Positions 49,930 through 60,191 of a stretch of DNA of 64,000 nt are shown in pieces (position 1 is the stretch's first letter; each line of letters begins with the position of its first letter). The translations under genes and the position numbers were made by a program. The notes beneath the pieces are model-generated. The model did not search any database. It saw nothing but the letters and a program-made list of their open reading frames with translations, and was not told where the DNA came from. Where the stretch lies: positions 91,348-155,347 of the forward strand of contig JALNXF010000002.1 of the NCBI GenBank assembly GCA_023230505.1, in the 5' to 3' direction. The DNA comes from Candidatus Altimarinota bacterium (GTDB taxonomy: Bacteria > Patescibacteriota > Gracilibacteria > BD1-5 > UBA2023).

Positions 49930-51171
49930 ATGATACAATCATATAACGATGAAGTAAGAAATAAAAAAAGAAAAAATATTATTTTTTGGATAGTAGTATT
50001 TTCTTTTGCGAGTTATCTTTTTCTTTTTTTTCAATGATATTATTTAAATATTGATTTCAATTTTAAAACTAAAGAACCCCAAAATGTTTTAAGACAATTT
50101 TGAATTATAAATATTTTAACCCTTCCAGAAGCAGACAAGATAATTATTAATTGAGTTAATTACCAAAACAACTCAAGAAGTATTTTTGATTTTTGAAATT
50201 ATAGTGTCAAAATAAACAAAGATTGATATATTCCAGTATCTCTTAATTTCAATATTAACAAAGAAAATACGTATTACACTAACACAATTAATTTAATTAA
50301 AAAACTCTACTATTATCCTATTTGAGAGAGTTTTTCATCAATTTATAAGATTGATAATTACTATCTCGCTTATGATGATAAAATTAAATTAATTAAAGTT
50401 TTAGACTTAAATTTTAAATTAAAAAAGGCATTTTATGCTAAAGATTATATATATTTATGACAAAATTATTTTTCTTTGTATTGAAAAATTTTTATCTATG
50501 ATTTGAGTTCAAATACGCCAGTTCCTTATTTATCAAAAATAACTTCTCTACAAGCAACATGTAAGGTTTCTAGAATAATTTCTAATAACTTATTTTGTTA
50601 TGATAATATGAGTTATATTACAAAAGATCTAAGCTTAAATGAGAATATTTTAAAAATAAATGAAAATATAATTTTGACAAAAAATTATGTCTATAATAAT
50701 TCTAACTCAAACTGGAATTCTTATAATCATGAAAATGAGGAAATTTCTGATTCTGAAAATATAGTACATGTCTCATGACTTCCTTATTATCTAAAAAACT
50801 GAAGTTTGTGGAAATTTCAAAAATGAGCGAAGGAAAAATTTGAAATATCTTTAATTGATAATATTGTGAAAACCCAAAATTTTTGAGATGAACTTATGCT
50901 AGCTGGTTATAAAAATGATAAAAAAGTCTTTGTTTTACTTGATTTTAACAGAAAATATAATTGAATATTTTCTGAAATAAATATAGATAATTTAGAAATT
51001 TCCAAAACAAATTGAATTTATTTATTCAGGACTCCTTCTCAAGTTTATTTTTATTATAAATGATGAACGGATTTAATTAAAATAATTGATTGAGATATAC
51101 TAAATATAATTTGAAACACAATATTCTTTAAAAGAGATAATAAAAATTTCTACTTAAATTTTGGAGAATAA
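49930..51171 (+). CDS. PEGA-type envelope protein
   Basis: The 413-residue protein has one N-terminal membrane helix (IIFWIVVFSFASYLFLFF) and then an extracytoplasmic body. Residues ~60-130 (ADKIIINGVNYQNN, FGNYSVKINKDGYIPVS) match the PEGA surface-domain pattern; the rest (to 413) has repeated short strands with Y/N/I, as in a beta-propeller. It follows the glycosyltransferase and may bind or organise the polysaccharide it makes. Very rich in Asn, Lys, Ile; about 25 TGA(Gly). Confidence 0.65.
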
Positions 51172-51174
51172 TAA

Positions 51175-51831
51175 TTAAAGTTCACGATTAAAAAGAGCTA
51201 TAGATGCATCTCATCTATTTTCCCACATCTTCTTAATTTCATCTAATTTAGAAATTAATTTATCAAGTTTATTTTTATTAAAAGTACTTCATTTTATAAT
51301 TTCAATTTCCTTAGTTATTTTTGCTACCATAACAACACAAAATTTAATTGCTTCACTGTATTTTTCTTCTAAAATTAAATTTTTATATGCCGTTTCTGGA
51401 TTACTAAGTACATTTTCACTAATTTCTTCGATAATTAATCCTTTTAGGATTTTTGCTTCTTCTTGTCCCATTGCAAGTAAAGTTGTAAGTTCTTCCTTAT
51501 TTAAAAAAACTCATTTTTCTCATTTTATTGAATCTTGATTAGGAATATATTCCCAATCTCATAAATGCTCAGCAATTAAATGAATGTTTGAATCTCAATC
51601 ATTTTTTACTTCAAATTCTCAACCATATCAAAAATTTCAATCTTCAGGCATTACAAAAGAATTTCATGTTCAGTTAAATTCTTTATTTCAAAAAATTCAA
51701 GCTAATATAAAGATAACTTTTTTACTAATTTTTTTAGAGATTCCTCAAATTTTTCATTCACCAGTATTTATAGGTGGCTTGTAAGCTGGTCTTTCTTCTC
51801 ATTCTCCTAAAAATCTATTTCTATCGCTCAT
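51175..51831 (-). CDS. Hypothetical protein, Gly-rich N-terminal half
   Basis: The 218-residue protein has more than 15 TGA(Gly) in the first 110 residues (GEGEERPAYKPPINTGEGK, EDGNFGYGGEFEVKNDGDS) and a helical C-terminal half (LLAMGQEEAKILKGLIIEEI). The C-terminal half reads like a regulatory or chaperone-type helical bundle, but no family is recognised. Its stop is three bases from the convergent stop of the PEGA gene. It is divergent from the gene at 51950. Confidence 0.6.
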
Positions 51832-51949
51832 AAATAATAAAATTAATTTAATACATAATTTGTATTATTGTAAAAATAGCAATTTTTGCAAGTTTTTTTT
51901 GCTTTTTTAAGGATTTGTGATATAGTATAGACAATTAAAATAAAAAAAT

Positions 51950-52279
51950 ATGACTATTGATTTACACATCAACCAAAAACAAGAAGAAATGAAATTACCA
52001 TCTTCTATTTCTTCTATTATAAAAGAAACTCATAAAAAAGCTGACGAAGTTGTTGATTTTAGTTTATTTGTGTCCCAAGAAACAAATCCTTTAAGATGAA
52101 TATTAATCGCTTGAAAAGGAATTATTTTAAATATACTCGGGTCTAATAATCTAGATCCAGAAATTTATGCAAGATTAGTTGATACAAAAATAAAATATCA
52201 AGAGTGGCAAAATGCAAAAGCTGATGACTATGATTTATCGGCAAATAATGATGATTTACAATTTAAAAAAGCAGCATAA
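51950..52279 (+). CDS. Small hypothetical protein
   Basis: The 109-residue protein begins MTIDLHINQKQEEMKLPSS and includes LRGILIAGKGIILNILGS, a short hydrophobic stretch that may contact the membrane. No family is recognised. One base separates it from the next gene, so it is almost certainly in the same operon as the flavin reductase and might be its partner. Confidence 0.6.
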
Positions 52280-52280
52280 T

Positions 52281-52946
52281 ATGAACATGAAATTAATTGC
52301 AAAAAATAAATTAACTCCAGATGTTTACGAGTTAATTTTTGAATTTGACTGAAATTTAACCTCTCTTGCCTGACAATTTATTACTTTTATTTTGCCATCA
52401 TGACTTAGAAGAGCTTATTCGGTAGCTTTTCAGAATTGATCTAATTTTGAATTTATTATAAAAAGACTCGAAGATGGAAGATGATGAAGTAAAGAAATTT
52501 GTGATTTAGAGCTTGGAACCTCACTTGATTTTATCTGACCAGTTTGACATTTTATATTAAAGGAAACTCCAGAAAATAAGCTATTTATTGGTACAGGAAC
52601 AGGTTTTGCGCCGCTTTATTTTCAAATAAAAAAAGCAACTGAGCTTTGACTCAAATCCAATCTTCACTTTATCTTTTGAGTTAGACATTTAGAAGACATA
52701 TTCTACGAAGAAGAATTAAATAAAATAAAACAAGAAAATACAAATTTTGATTATAATTTGTATTTAAGTAGAGAAGATAGTCAAAAATACACAAAATGAT
52801 ATGTTACAGATTTTTTAAAAAAAGAGAATATCTCTGATTTTGAAGAATTCTATATCTGCGGAAGTCCAGTCATGGTCGAAGATTCCAGAAAAAAACTTCT
52901 TGAACTATGAGTTGGAGAAGACAAAATTTATTTTGAAAAGTATTAA
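52281..52946 (+). CDS. Ferredoxin-NAD(P)H reductase-like flavoprotein
   Basis: The 221-residue protein has the FNR fold: GQFITFILPSGLRRAYSVAF (RxYS flavin motif), EDGRGGSKEIC, LDFIGPVGHFIL, then NAD-binding LFIGTGTGFAPLYFQI, LHFIFGVRHLEDIFY, and FYICGSPVMVEDSRKKL at the end. It lacks a 2Fe-2S domain. It oxidises NAD(P)H and passes electrons to a protein partner; rubredoxin-SOR at 29533 is a possible acceptor, but this is a guess. A terminator follows at once. Confidence 0.9.
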
Positions 52947-52951
52947 ACAAA

Positions 52952-52981
52952 AAACCTGAAATTAAAATTTCAGGTTTTTTT
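52952..52981. terminator. Rho-independent terminator
   Basis: The stem AACCTGAAA / TTTCAGGTT is flanked by an A run and a T run, between the convergent flavin reductase and efp genes. It can serve both. Confidence 0.9.
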
Positions 52982-52990
52982 AATGTTTAT

Positions 52991-53548
52991 TTAAACTCTA
53001 CTTAAATATTCTCTGGTTCTTGTGTCTATTTTTATTTTATCTCATATTTTTACAAAAAGTGGAACTGGTACAACAAGTCATGATGATAGAGTTGCTGGTT
53101 TTTTTCATCCGGTTGCTGTATCTCATTTTTCTCCTGGTGGCGTATCTATAACTTCAAGAACAATTGAAGGTTCTACTTGAATATTAATCGGTCTCTCATT
53201 AAAAATTTGAACAATAACCTTATCTCATTCAGATAAAAAATATTTATTATCCTGAATAACCTCATCTCATAGATTAAATTGCTCATAATTATCCATATTC
53301 ATAAAATTACAACCTTCATCATCTTTATATAAAAACTCAGCATTAGCATAAGTTATTTCAGCACTTTCAACCTTATCAACTTCACGGAAAGTTTTCTGCA
53401 TTGTAGTACCATTTAATAAATTTTTTAAAATGGTTTTTTCCATTCATTTTCACATTGCCACCTTTAAATGCTCGGATTTTATAACTTCATAAGGTATCCC
53501 GTCTATAAGTAATTTTTTTCAAATTTTTACATCTTCCATTGATGCCAT
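52991..53548 (-). CDS. efp: Translation elongation factor P
   Basis: The 185-residue protein has the three EF-P domains: an N-terminal KOW-like part with the tip loop EHLKVAMGKGMEKT (conserved Lys of the modified loop), the NMDNYEQFNLGDEVI second OB domain and the C-terminal motif [28 protein letters not shown]. It rescues ribosomes stalled at polyproline; the Pro-rich island 2 protein is one local candidate. I use ATG 53548; an ATG three codons later is also possible. Confidence 0.94.
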
Positions 53549-53571
53549 AACTTTTTAAATTAAAAATTAAA

Positions 53572-54027
53572 TTATCAAATATTTATAAAAATAACTTCAT
53601 TTTCTAATCAAGTTTCTTTTATTTTATACGTTTTTACTTCTTCTGGATGTTGACCAAGAGTTGTAAAAAATACATCTTTTGCCTCTCAATAAGGCAATAC
53701 ATATCTAGCCTCAAGATTTTCATATATTTTAATTGAATTCTTGCTTCATTTGATAACAAGTACATCAATATTTCAAAATATTTTTAAAACTTCTTCAGTC
53801 AAATCTATATCATCATAAGGAATATATGATATATTTTTATCATCAACTCTTAATTGAAAAAATAATTTATCTCAAACTTCTGCAATTAAAGCTAATATTC
53901 CAGATTTTTCGTATTCACCTGGAAAGTCAAGAACCATTCCGTCAAGAATTATTTTAATTCAATCAAATTCAACCTCTCTTTTATCTGAAATTAAAACAAT
54001 GTTTCAATTTTTTTTCGTAAATTCCAT
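53572..54027 (-). CDS. Beta-lactamase-fold-like hypothetical protein
   Basis: The 151-residue protein has IVLISDKREVEFDGIKIILDGMVLDFPGEYEKSGILAL, whose PGEYE motif resembles small MBL-fold proteins (COG2220-like) common in candidate phyla, but the metal-binding HxHxD motif is absent, so it would be a degenerate, non-catalytic version. The C-terminal part includes IDVLVIKGSKNSIKIYENLE. The family call is a weak inference. It follows efp's promoter side on the same strand. Confidence 0.45.
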
Positions 54028-54060
54028 AAAAATATAAATTATAAAATATAAATTTTTTAT

Positions 54061-54094
54061 TTTGTAAGGAACGCAGGCCTGCGTTCCTTACAAA
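54061..54094. repeat. Perfect 34-base palindrome
   Basis: TTTGTAAGGAACGCAGG is followed directly by its exact reverse complement, with no loop, between two minus-strand genes (nudix and the MBL-like gene). It is G+C-richer than its surroundings. A T run follows on the plus side. It may be a terminator, a transposon relic or a protein-binding dyad. Confidence 0.9.
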
Positions 54095-54100
54095 ATTTTT

Positions 54101-54571
54101 TTACATATATTGTAAATTTTTCTTAACATAAGAAAAAATGTCTGGCTTAACATCAATTCATTTTAGTTCTGCTAATTTAAACCATTTAAATCAAATTATT
54201 TTTTCTCTTTCAGCTCAAATATTTTCAAAAGATTTCAAATTTGGCTCATTTTCTCAAATATATTTAACCAAAAATAAATAAACATCTTTGTTGATAGTAG
54301 GGCTTCATTCCTTGTAACTAGCAACAAAAGTAAAATTTATTTTTGTAATAAATTTAATAATCTCAAGCTCTGATTCTAAAAGTCAAGTTTCCTCACTAAT
54401 TTCTCTTAATGCGGTTTCCTTTGCTTTTTCCTCATCTTCTATACGTCATTTGGGAATAACATATACTATTTGTCATTTAGGATTTTTTCTCTCAAGTAAA
54501 AGGATTTCAAACGAATTTCACTTCTTACGATAAACAATCCCACCTGAGCTTTTTTCAAAAAGTCTCGCCAT
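54101..54571 (-). CDS. NUDIX hydrolase
   Basis: The 156-residue protein has a complete Nudix box, GRIEDEEKAKETALREISEETGL (GxxxxxExxxxxxxREUxEExGU allowing for spacing), preceded by SSGGIVYRKKG and IVYVIPKG. It cleaves a nucleoside diphosphate linked to another moiety. C-terminal IIGFKWFKLAELKGI is typical of Ap4A-type Nudix enzymes in small genomes. TTAAC lies 10 bases before ATG. Confidence 0.9.
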
Positions 54572-54797
54572 AATTGTGGTTGTTAAATTAAAACTAATAT
54601 ACTCAATTTTTAAAAAAATACAAAAAATAATTTCTAGTTAAAGAAATAAAAATAAGCTTTTTAGCTATTTAATAGGGAAAACGATATTTTATATATCAAT
54701 AAAAATTGACTTTTAAATATTTTTCTTAATATGAGAAATGTAACTTCCTAAAAAATCCAAAAAAAATCAAAACTTTTAGATAATTTAAAAAATAAAT

Positions 54798-56306
54798 ATG
54801 TTAAATATAATTTTGTCCCTTATTGCTTGAGGAGCAGTCTCAGGTATTTTAGTATACATTAATACTAGTAAAAAACAATTAGATCTAAAGAAAGAAAAAG
54901 AAGAAGAAATTAGCAAGATTAAGTTAAATTTAGATGATGATAAACGTAGGCTTAATGAAGAAAAAAATGAGCTTGAACAAAAGAAACAAAGACTTGATAA
55001 AATGGAAGAAAAATTTCTTGAAAGAGAGGAAAAAATAGAAAAGAGGCTTGAAGAAATAGAGAAAAAGCTTGAAGAAGTTGAAAATAAGAAAAAGGATTTA
55101 GTTTCAAAAGAAGAAGAAATTGAAAAAAGAAAATTAGAAATAAATAAAATAAAAGAAGAATTAAACTGAAAACTAGCTCAAATAGCATCCTTAACACAAG
55201 AGGAGGCAAAAGAATTAATCCTAAAACAAACTGAAGATATCTATGAAAAAGATATTTTAGCCATTATTGAGAAGAAAAAATGAGAACTAAAATTAAAAGA
55301 AAAAGAATTATCAAGAGAAATTCTAATTAAATCAATTCAACAATATAGCTGAGAAATAATTTCAGAAACCACTCAAACCACAATTCACCTAGAAAATGAT
55401 GATATTAAATGAAAGCTTATCTGAAAAGAATGAAGAAATATTATAGCTTTCGAAAGAACTACAGGGGTTTCGCTTATAATTGATGATACTCCAGATACTG
55501 TATTTATTTCAAGTTTTGATTTATTTAGAAGATATGTTGCAAAAAAATCCCTAGAACAACTTATAGAAGATAAGAGAATTCAACCAGCTCGTATTGAAGA
55601 AATCGTAGAACAAAACCAAAAAGATGGTGAAAAATTGATTTATGATTTATGAGAAAAAACCATAAATGAAATGTGAATAGCATGAATTCCAGAAGAAATA
55701 ATTGGACTTGTTTGAAAACTAAGATTCCGTACTAGTTATGGACAAAATATTTTAACTCACTCAAAAGAAGTGGCTTATATTGCACAAGCAATAGCCCAAG
55801 AGCTTTGAGCAGATGCTGCATTATGTCTAAAATGATGACTACTGCACGATATCGGAAAGGCCCTAGATCACGACATAGAATGAACTCATCCTGAAATCTG
55901 AGGAAAAATTGCTAGAAAATATAATTTATGAGAAAAAATAGTAAATATTATTGAATGACATCATGATTGAGTTACTCATACTTGTATTGAAACTAAAATT
56001 ATACAAATTGCAGATGCAATAAGCGCAGTTAGGCCAGGAGCCAGAAGAGCATCAGTAGAACAATATATTAAAAGAATGCACGAAATGGAAAATCTAGTAC
56101 TTAATTTTGCGGGAGTTACAAAAGCATATGCACTTTCTGCTGGAAGAGAAGTAAGAATATTTGTAGACTCAGATTGAGTTACGGATTTAGAAGCAGAGAA
56201 ATTAGCAAGAGAAATAGCTCTATCTATTGAAAATAATTTAAATTACCCATGAGAAGTAAAAGTGAATTTAATAAGAGAAAAGAGAATAACCGAATATGCA
56301 AGATAA
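54798..56306 (+). CDS. rny: Ribonuclease Y
   Basis: The 502-residue protein has the RNase Y order: one N-terminal membrane helix ([18 protein letters not shown]), a long coiled coil (about residues 28-170), a KH domain with IKGKLIGKEGRNIIAFE whose three glycines of the KH loop are all TGA, and an HD domain ([27 protein letters not shown]). The C-terminal [15 protein letters not shown] completes it. It starts mRNA decay at the membrane. Length is normal (about 510-520). Confidence 0.95.
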
Positions 56307-56310
56307 GTAA

Positions 56311-56390
56311 TTGTCATTCCTTTGAAGAAAGGAATCTACAAAATATTTAATTCTATAAATGGAAGATTCCTGCCTACGCAGGAATGACAA
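56311..56390. repeat. Palindromic TTGTCATTCC repeat element
   Basis: Outer 11-base arms TTGTCATTCCT / AGGAATGACAA enclose inner arms AGGAATCT / AGATTCCT. The element is 80 bases, lies between rny and lgt, and resembles other bacterial small mobile palindromes. A second TAGAAATGACA fragment follows at about 56398. Related sequence is at 48339. Confidence 0.82.
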
Positions 56391-56453
56391 AAAGACTAGA
56401 AATGACATATAAAAGGAATATTAATTAATAATTTTATATTTTAATAATTATAT

Positions 56454-57227
56454 ATGTATCCTCAAATTGAGCTTGGACCTATAATAATTTACACTTTCTG
56501 ATTATCACTTAGTATATCATTCATATTATTTTTCTGGATGTTGTACAAATTATCTCTAAAATTTTGAATTAATACAAACTTCTTTCTTGGTAATGTTTTC
56601 TTCTTCTTTATATCATCATTTATTTTTTCTAGATTATTCTATGTACTCGCTGAATGGGTGGATTTTAAATATTCATTAAGCTGATGATTTTTTAAATTTT
56701 TCTTTATGTCAGATTATAACTTTTCCCTAATTTGAGGGGTTGTGTGATTTTTTATTGTACTTTATATAAATATTAAAAAATTTAAATTAAAAGGAAATAA
56801 ATATATTGATGCTGTGGTTTTATCATTTTTATTTGCAGCAGTAATATGATATATTTGAACATTTTTAGGTTGACAGGTTTATGGTAAACCAACTGATCTA
56901 CCTATTTGAATTACTTATAATAATCCCCTGAGTAAAAATCCATATTCATCACCAACCTTTCCGCTTGCTATAGTATATTCTATAATTTCATTTTTACTTT
57001 TTACAGGATTGTATATTACAAGAGTTTTTGTAAAAATTGAATGATTTGTAGGATATATTTGAATAATAATTTTTTCTTCGTTCTTACTTATTTTTGAATT
57101 TTTTAATTGAAGTCCAGACATATTTAATTCCCTAATTTATGTTAATTTAACACAAATTTGAGCCCTTGGATTAATCTTAATTTGAATAAGATGACTGAGA
57201 AAAATATACAAAAATGAAAAAATATAG
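56454..57227 (+). CDS. lgt: Prolipoprotein diacylglyceryl transferase
   Basis: The 257-residue membrane protein has about seven helices, starts MYPQIELGPIIIYTFGLSLSI, includes the Lgt signature region FIGTFLGGQVYGKPTDLPIGI (variant of GDxxxRxxxxxxG) and NPYSSPTFPLAIVYSII, and ends GLRGLRKIYKNEKI. It adds diacylglycerol to lipobox Cys; DsbA at 41835 is a likely substrate. comEC begins 37 bases before its end in another frame. The signature His-Gly core is more divergent than in E. coli. Confidence 0.85.
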
Positions 57228-58711
57228 TTAATTTCTATATTTTATTTTCAATTTCATTTATAACATCAACTTTTATTACAAATATATACGGGCAATTTTC
57301 TGTATATATTTTTTTATTGTTTATAATTATATCTCTGGTTTTTGTTTTAAATTACAAAAAACTATATTTTTTAGTATTTTTTTGAATTTTATGACTGTTT
57401 ATTTGATTTTTTTATTCCCAATATAAGTCAAATATTATAAGTCAAAAAGAAAATATAATAAATAGTTTTGTAAATAAGACAATGACTCTAGAATGAAAAA
57501 TATTAAAATTAGATTCTACTAATTCAGACTACAAGAATTACATTCTCAAAATAAATAAAATTGATAATAATTTAATAAAAGAAGATATTTCACTACTGGT
57601 GAAAACTGGCAAAAAATTAAATTTAAATCCATGAGATCTAATAAATTTTAAATCAAAAATTTATGAAATAAAAAATACCTGAAATTTTGACTATAGAACG
57701 TATTTAAAACTAAAAAACATATACTGAATGGTTTATATGTATAACTTTGATGTAATATGAAAAAATAGTACAAATTATGAAAATTTTATAGAAAAAATAA
57801 GAAATAAAATTTTAATAACAATTAAAGAAATTTATCCAAAAGATAGCTCTAATTTACTTTCTGGGATATTAATTTGAGAAAGAAATGATTTGAGTCTAGA
57901 GCTAAAAAATAATTTTAATAGATCAGGTCTTACTCATATCATAGCTGTTAGTTGATTTAATATCACAATTATTATAATATTTCTGTCTTTTATTTTAAGA
58001 CCATTTCCTATGGCAATTAAAATTCCAATAATTGTAGGTTTTATTGTAGTTTTTGTGAACATTGTATGAGATAACTCTCCAGCTATTAGAGCGGCTATTA
58101 TGTGAATAATATCTTATATTTCACTTTCTTATTCCAGAAAAATTAATTTATTTAATTTGATTTTGTTTATTGTAATATTTTTTATTATATTAAATCCGTT
58201 AATTATAAATTATGACATAAGTTTCCAGTTGTCTCTGTTATCGGTAATTTGAATAGTTTATTTTTCAGACTATTTAAAGAAATTACTAAACTTACTGCCA
58301 AATAAATTTTCTATAAAAGAAGCACTTATTTTAACACTTTGTTCTGTAATATTTACACTTCCTATAATAGTGGTCAATTTTGGACAACTGTCTATAATGT
58401 CACCAATTTCAAATATCCTAGTTACCTTCGCAATTCCATTATCAATGCTATTTTGATTTTTAAGTATAGTACTTTATTTTATTACTCCGATACTATGAAT
58501 TACAATTTGATTTATAGGCTGGGCATTTCTGAAATATATCCTAATAATAACAAACTTTTTCTGAAGTCTTCAATATGCCACCATTAGTATTAATTTTGAT
58601 GAATATAAATATATTTTTGAAATAATTTATTACATTGTTTTGGTTTTTATTGTGGTTTATTTTAGAGTTGGAAAGAAGAAAGATGAAGAATTAGAAAAAA
58701 TACAGAAATAA
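57191..58711 (+). CDS. comEC: ComEC/Rec2-type DNA uptake channel
   Basis: The 506-residue protein has two N-terminal helices, an extracytoplasmic DUF4131-like domain (ISLLVKTGKKLNLNPGDLINF, GNFDYRTYLKLKNIYG), then the competence domain beginning LSGILIGERNDLSLELKNNFNRSGLTHIIAVSGFNITII and continuing with nine or so helices. The GLTHIIAVSG motif is diagnostic. The C-terminal metallo-beta-lactamase domain of full-length ComEC (700-800 residues) is absent, as in many small genomes. It would bring ssDNA into the cell, a route for the islands. Start overlaps lgt by 37 bases. Confidence 0.92.
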
Positions 58712-58714
58712 ATA

Positions 58715-58933
58715 TTACTTTTTAAAGTCTAATAAATTCTGTTTTGTTAATCAAGTTTGCTTTAAAATTGCTAATAAAGTTCATATTGGTAGATCTTTTT
58801 TATGAAAAGGAACTACGGTTCTTTTTTTAGAATTTTCATTATACATAATTTTATGACTTCATGTTGTATGATCAATTATCCATCAATTATGTATTAAAAA
58901 TTTAATAATAAATTCAGGATTAAATTGTTTCAT
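58715..58933 (-). CDS. hicA: HicA-type mRNA interferase toxin
   Basis: The 72-residue protein has HicA features: GWIIDHTTGSHKIMYN with the catalytic His (GSH), VVPFHKKDLPIGTLLAILKQTGL, the conserved VPxHxxxxxxxTLxxIxKQAG motif. It cleaves mRNA when the antitoxin is lost. It overlaps hicB by 14 bases, hicB being upstream. The stop converges with comEC, three bases from its end. Confidence 0.9.
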
Positions 58934-59147
58934 GAAGAGAGAGTAATGATATAAAACTTTCTTTTTTTATTATGGGTACATATTCACCATGCTTCTTTAG
59001 AGAAGTAATGTATCATATTGCAGCATCTTTTATCATTTCTTTAGCTTCTTCCAGGGTTTCTCAATAAGAAACACATCATGGAAGCTCTAGGATTTCAGCT
59101 GTGTATCACCCTTCTGGTTCACTTGTAAAAAATATAGTTAAATTCAT
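58920..59147 (-). CDS. hicB: HicB-type antitoxin (short)
   Basis: The 75-residue protein has the HicB RNase H-like fold: LTIFFTSEPEGGYTAEILELPGCVSYGETLEEAKEMIKDAAIWY. It neutralises HicA. It ends soon after this domain, so the DNA-binding helix-turn-helix or ribbon-helix-helix found in longer HicB is absent; regulation may rely on translational coupling. Antitoxin precedes toxin, the reverse of the most common hicAB order. Confidence 0.88.
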
Positions 59148-59246
59148 AAATTTCTAAAATTAAAAACTAAACTTCTTCTATTATATTTAATTTCTTAAAA
59201 ATGCAAATTCACTTGCAGAGACAGGACTCTGGTTTGGGCACAAAAA

Positions 59247-59274
59247 AATAACCCTCGCAAAAGCGAGGGTTATT
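59247..59274. terminator. Rho-independent terminator
   Basis: The stem AATAACCCTCGC / GCGAGGGTTATT has an AAAA loop and A and T runs on either side. It terminates the minus-strand LRR gene (stop at 59292). Confidence 0.9.
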
Positions 59275-59291
59275 GAAAAATTTTTCAAAAT

Positions 59292-60053
59292 TTACTTCAT
59301 ATTTTTTCTGCTTAATTCATTTAATTTATCAATAGTTTTCTTATCTACTTGAGGATTTTCTCAAACTGTAATTATTTTTAAAGCCTTTAATTTATCAATT
59401 ATTTTAATATCTTCATTGTCTAGTTTATTAAATTCCAATTTTAGTGTCTCTAATTTAGTTAGATTTGATAAATTTGAAATATCCTCTAGTTTATTACTTT
59501 GTAATTGTAGAGAAGTTAAATTAACAAGTTTTTCGAGTCAAGTCGTTGATATAATCTGATTATATCATAAATGTAGGTCAACTAAATTTACAAGCGTATC
59601 TAATCAAGATATTTCCTTAATTTCATTATTTCCCAAATCAAGTTTTTTCAAAAAAGTTAATCATTCTAAATTCTTAATTTCAGTTATTTTATTAAAAGAT
59701 AAATAAAGTTCTGATAAATTCTTTAGACATCATAAATCTTTATCAATTTCAACAATTTCATTATCTGCTAAATCTAAAGACCAAATATCATATTCATAAT
59801 TAGTTCAAATTACCATTTTACAAATATCTGGCATAGTTCATAGATTTTTTGATCTTAAGTCTAAATGATGAAATTCCTTTTTATAATTTTTTGTAATTAA
59901 TTCATTTACTGCTCATGTATTGATTATTTGAGTTTGGGTAATTATCTTATTTGGAAATAACTTATTTTTAAAATAAAATCAAAGTATTCATAAAATAATA
60001 AGTAATGCAATTAATATTATTAAAATGTTTCTTTTGTTAATAAGTTTGTTCAT
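59292..60053 (-). CDS. Leucine-rich-repeat protein, membrane-anchored
   Basis: The 253-residue protein has one N-terminal membrane helix (ILIILIALLIILGILGFYF) and about six SDS22/internalin-like LRR units (consensus LxNLxxLxLxxNxIxxIxxL), from about residue 95 to 215. LRR domains of this type bind proteins; a surface location fits an episymbiont or predator that must adhere to a host, but this is inference. Six or so TGA(Gly). A terminator stands on each side. Confidence 0.85.
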
Positions 60054-60122
60054 AGTCTAAATAATTTAAATATAAAATATGAGCATATTTATATTCATTT
60101 CCTCAATTTTTGCAAACAAAAA

Positions 60123-60146
60123 AAGAACCCCCTTGCGGGAGTTCTT
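60123..60146 (-). terminator. Probable terminator of the S-layer-like gene
   Basis: The stem AAGAACCCCC / GGGAGTTCTT with a TTGC loop has flanking A/T runs, 45 bases after the S-layer gene stop on the minus strand. Confidence 0.78.
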
Positions 60147-60191
60147 AAAAAATAATTAAATATTTTTTTATTTAGCAAATCAATAATGGAA

